A stretch of 9,023 bases of DNA from an uncultured Eubacteriales bacterium. GTDB taxonomy: Bacteria > Bacillota_A > Clostridia > Christensenellales > Aristaeellaceae. The notes under the pieces are model-generated. The model was not told where the DNA came from. It made no database searches and worked only from the letters and a program-made list of their open reading frames with translations. Made by a program: the position numbers and the translations under genes. The DNA lies in NCBI GenBank assembly GCA_902766515.1, contig CACXEB010000375.1, forward strand, positions 1 to 9,023, given 5' to 3'. Positions 7,464 to 9,023 of the stretch are shown piece by piece (the first letter of the stretch is position 1; each line of letters begins with the position of its first letter).

Positions 7464-7471
7464 CTCCTCCT
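7464..7471 (-). promoter_or_regulatory. Shine-Dalgarno of sepF
   Basis: AGGAGGAG on the minus strand, 9 bases before ATG 7454. It fixes the sepF start at 7454, because the alternative TTG at 7475 lies upstream of this site and would read through it as codons (QEEL). Confidence 0.8.
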
Positions 7472-7518
7472 GCAAGTGGCTTCGTCAGCGATTCCCGGTG
7501 CACAGGAATTCACACTCC

Positions 7519-7547
7519 ATTATAGACCGAACTTAACCCTTTTGCAA
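7519..7547 (-). promoter_or_regulatory. Sigma-A-type promoter of sepF–divIVA unit
   Basis: On the minus strand: -35 TTGCAA (7547–7542), a 17-base spacer, and -10 TATAAT (7524–7519). Initiation would be near 7511–7513, giving a leader of about 57 bases before the sepF ATG. The -10 is a perfect match and the -35 matches at five of six positions (TTGCAA against TTGACA is four by strict register, with TTG and the last A kept). The region between genes is AT-richer than its surroundings, which supports it. Confidence 0.8.
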
Positions 7548-7613
7548 CACTTTCTTCAGGAAAAATTGATGAGAATTTACGGGAATGTTACAAGGACAAA
7601 ACAGCCGTATTCC

Positions 7614-7642
7614 TTGACACCGGACCGTTCCTCCCCTATAAT
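7614..7642 (+). promoter_or_regulatory. Exact-consensus sigma-A promoter of the GHL10-like gene
   Basis: TTGACA at 7614–7619, a 17-base spacer, and TATAAT at 7637–7642: every base matches the sigma-A/sigma-70 consensus. Transcription would begin near 7649, about 95 bases before the ATG at 7744. It is back to back with the sepF promoter; about 66 bases separate the two -35 boxes. I see no clear operator palindrome between them. Confidence 0.88.
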
Positions 7643-7648
7643 GGATTT

Positions 7649-7743
7649 GCAGTTGAGGTCTCCCTGACCAACCGAAAGGAATATGATGATTTGAATGCAG
7701 CACGATGGGGCATACAGATGCCGGAAATGAACTGAGGAGAGAG
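7649..7743 (+). other. 5' leader of GHL10-like gene with short start–stop frames
   Basis: This untranslated stretch between promoter and ATG 7744 contains AAAGGA (7675–7680) followed by very short frames: ATGATGATTTGA (7683–7694), an 11-codon frame from ATG 7695 to TGA 7728–7730 (MQHDGAYRCRK), and ATGAACTGA (7727–7735) that overlaps the stop of the previous one. The gene's own GAGGAG (7734–7739) follows at once. Whether any of these is translated cannot be told from the sequence; they may be chance. No riboswitch or terminator–antiterminator fold was recognised. Confidence 0.35.
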
Positions 7744-8934
7744 ATGTCGGTATTCGGAGTGTGGATGTGGCCGGAAAGCCTGATGAACGGGGAAACGGAA
7801 CGGACGCTGGGCCGATGCAGGCGGGCCGGGGTCACGGACATCTGGTTTCTGACCAAGGGGCTGGCGGGGACGGCCGCCTGCCGCAGCGCGGTCGTGCCCT
7901 GCGCGGAGGGCGGCGATTTGCTGGGGGACCTGCTGGAGGGCGCCCATGCCCTGGGGATCCGCGTCCATGCCTGGCTGACCTCCGCGAGCGACGAAACGTA
8001 CAAGGCCCGGCATCCGGAAAGCGGCCGCTGCCACTATACCCGGGGCCGGGACAAGGGGCTGATTTCGCTCAGGGATCCGGGCTACCTGGATTATATGCGG
8101 CGCTTTGTCCGGGAGCTGTGCGGGCAGTATGACCTGGACGGCCTCCACCTGGACTACATCCGGTACAACCACCTGATGTACGGATGGGACGAAGCGGACC
8201 GGGCCCGGTACGCGGCGGCGGGGGCGGATCTGCGGCGTCTGGACGCGCTGATGGAGCGGACCTTCCTGCGCGGGGAGCGGAATGAGGAAAACTGTATCTT
8301 CGACGCCCTGCGGGCGGGGGACGAAAGCGTCCGCGCCCTGGCGGCGGTCCGGCGGGAGGATGTGCGGGCGTTTGCCCGGGCGCTGACGGAGGAGGCCCGG
8401 GCGGTCCGGCCCGGCCTGACGCTCAGCGCCGCGCTGATGCCCGAGGGCGCGTATGACGATACGGCCTTCGCGGACCTGCACTACGGCCAGAGCTATGAGG
8501 ATGCCGCGGCGTTATACGACTGCGCCCTGCCGATGGCCTATTCCCGCGCCTATGACCGGGACGGTGCCTGGGTGCGGATGGTGGCGGAGGGGACGCTGCG
8601 CCGCGGCCTCCGGACGGTCGTGGGCCTGCACGCCTATGACGGCGGCACCGGTGAGACGCTCCGGGCGGACATGGCCGCCCTGCGGGGCACGGCGATCGAA
8701 GGCGTCTGCCTGTTCCGCTGGGGATCGTTTGTGATGGCGGAGCCGGAGGAGCGTGCGGTGACGCTGTACCATCCGCTGCGGCAGCCGCTGACGGAGATCG
8801 TGTCCGGCGGCGTGCGGATCCCCCTGTCGCCGCCGATGGCCGCGGGGGAGGAGCGGCGGATCGCGCTGCCCGGCGCGCCGGCGGGGCTCCGGGGCTTTGC
8901 TGGTACGGAGGAGGTTTCACTGTTCACTGCGTGA
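7744..8934 (+). CDS. GHL10/DUF187-like putative glycoside hydrolase, no signal peptide
   Basis: 396 residues from ATG 7744, preceded by GAGGAG with a 4-base spacer; an in-frame ATG at 7705 would add 13 residues but lacks a ribosome binding site. The fold pattern is a TIM barrel: strand 1 FGVWMWP (4–10), TDIWFLTKG (31–39), GIRVHAWLTS (71–80), and the hallmark YDLDGLHLDYIRYNH (129–143), typical of glycosyl-hydrolase-like family 10 proteins of the YngK type. Later strands are LTLSAALMP (225–233), YDCALPMAYS (258–267), RTVVGLHAY (290–298) and IEGVCLFRWGSF (318–329). Candidate acidic residues include Asp132 and Asp137 in the hallmark. The last 45 residues look like a small beta-strand tail. Many relatives are exported, but here there is no signal peptide or membrane segment, so a cytoplasmic role is likely. 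The substrate is unknown. It is monocistronic within this window. Confidence 0.82.
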   Translation: MSVFGVWMWPESLMNGETERTLGRCRRAGVTDIWFLTKGLAGTAACRSAVVPCAEGGDLLGDLLEGAHALGIRVHAWLTSASDETYKARHPESGRCHYTRGRDKGLISLRDPGYLDYMRRFVRELCGQYDLDGLHLDYIRYNHLMYGWDEADRARYAAAGADLRRLDALMERTFLRGERNEENCIFDALRAGDESVRALAAVRREDVRAFARALTEEARAVRPGLTLSAALMPEGAYDDTAFADLHYGQSYEDAAALYDCALPMAYSRAYDRDGAWVRMVAEGTLRRGLRTVVGLHAYDGGTGETLRADMAALRGTAIEGVCLFRWGSFVMAEPEERAVTLYHPLRQPLTEIVSGGVRIPLSPPMAAGEERRIALPGAPAGLRGFAGTEEVSLFTA

Positions 8935-8935
8935 A

Positions 8936-8985
8936 CCGTGACCGTAGGGGGGACTGGCGTCCCCCCTGCGGGACCCCCCTCACGG
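8936..8985 (+). terminator. Strong GC hairpin after the GHL10-like gene, possible terminator
   Basis: Starting two bases after the stop codon, 8942–8954 pairs with 8959–8971 in a 13-base-pair stem (one U·G) around the loop TGGC; its core is AGGGGGGAC/GTCCCCCCT. An outer stem CCGTGA (8936–8941) pairs with TCACGG (8980–8985), stacking on the inner one with an 8-base bulge (8972–8979). A second CCCCCCT (8974–8980) could compete for the G run. There is no following T tract beyond TTT, so it is not a canonical intrinsic terminator. Confidence 0.5.
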
Positions 8986-8986
8986 C

Positions 8987-9023
8987 GTTTCCTGTCGGGC
9001 CTATGGCCCTCCCGGGCGGAAAC
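8987..9023. repeat. Inverted-repeat element at the right edge
   Basis: GTTTCC (8987–8992) and GGAAAC (9018–9023) form a perfect 6-base inverted repeat. Inside is a hairpin GGGCC–TAT–GGCCC (8997–9009). Together with the preceding hairpin this looks like one structured intergenic element, possibly a dispersed palindromic repeat, but copy number cannot be judged from one window, and it may continue past the edge. Confidence 0.4.

Noticed and set aside
7455..7475. Seven-residue N-terminal extension of SepF from a TTG at 7475
   Set aside because: It would translate the AGGAGGAG ribosome binding site itself; ATG 7454 has ideal spacing from it.
7705..7743. Thirteen-residue extension of the GHL10-like protein from ATG 7705
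   Set aside because: There is no Shine-Dalgarno in front of it, while ATG 7744 follows GAGGAG, and the barrel's first strand begins just after 7744.
7636..8481. Minus-strand open frame (281 codons) opposite the GHL10-like gene
   Set aside because: It covers the consensus plus-strand promoter and lacks any recognisable domain; the plus-strand frame has clear TIM-barrel motifs.

Overview
The window is GC-rich bacterial DNA, densely coding, and reads as chromosome from a high-GC Bacillota (Clostridia-type) organism. The evidence is a sepF–divIVA pair, a FeoB with a small FeoB-associated Cys-rich membrane protein, purine-rich Shine-Dalgarno sequences and sigma-A-type promoters. I cannot place it more closely from sequence alone. 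No mobile element, tRNA, rRNA or CRISPR array was seen.

Layout: positions 1–7454 carry six minus-strand genes, read right to left. They are sepF (7454–6495), a DivIVA-domain gene (6481–5885), a CBS-pair/CorC_HlyC membrane protein (about 5864–4539), a secreted TPR plus beta-propeller-like protein of unknown function (4517–2625), a FeoA–FeoB fusion (2573–237), and the 5' part of a FeoB-associated Cys-rich protein (132–1, cut by the window edge). The first four have gaps of only about 10–25 bases and look like one transcription unit. The feo genes follow after 51 bases on the same strand with no convincing promoter of their own, so they may be read through or weakly initiated locally.

Positions 7455–7743 form a divergent promoter region. 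A minus-strand promoter (TTGCAA–17–TATAAT) drives sepF. An exact-consensus plus-strand promoter (TTGACA–17–TATAAT) drives a single plus-strand gene (7744–8934) for a GHL10/DUF187-like TIM-barrel protein without a signal peptide. After it come 89 bases of strongly structured, inverted-repeat sequence that reach the right edge.

Functionally, SepF and DivIVA act at the division site and cell poles. The CBS protein is probably an ion-transport or regulatory membrane protein, and FeoAB with its small partner takes up ferrous iron. I see no clearly novel multi-gene system. The points most worth a second look are the Q/P-rich extended SepF, the DivIVA domain with altered membrane-contact positions, the divergent CorC-like membrane domain with a probable TTG start, the uncharacterised TPR/propeller protein beside feo, the leader of the GHL10-like gene, and the terminal structured element.
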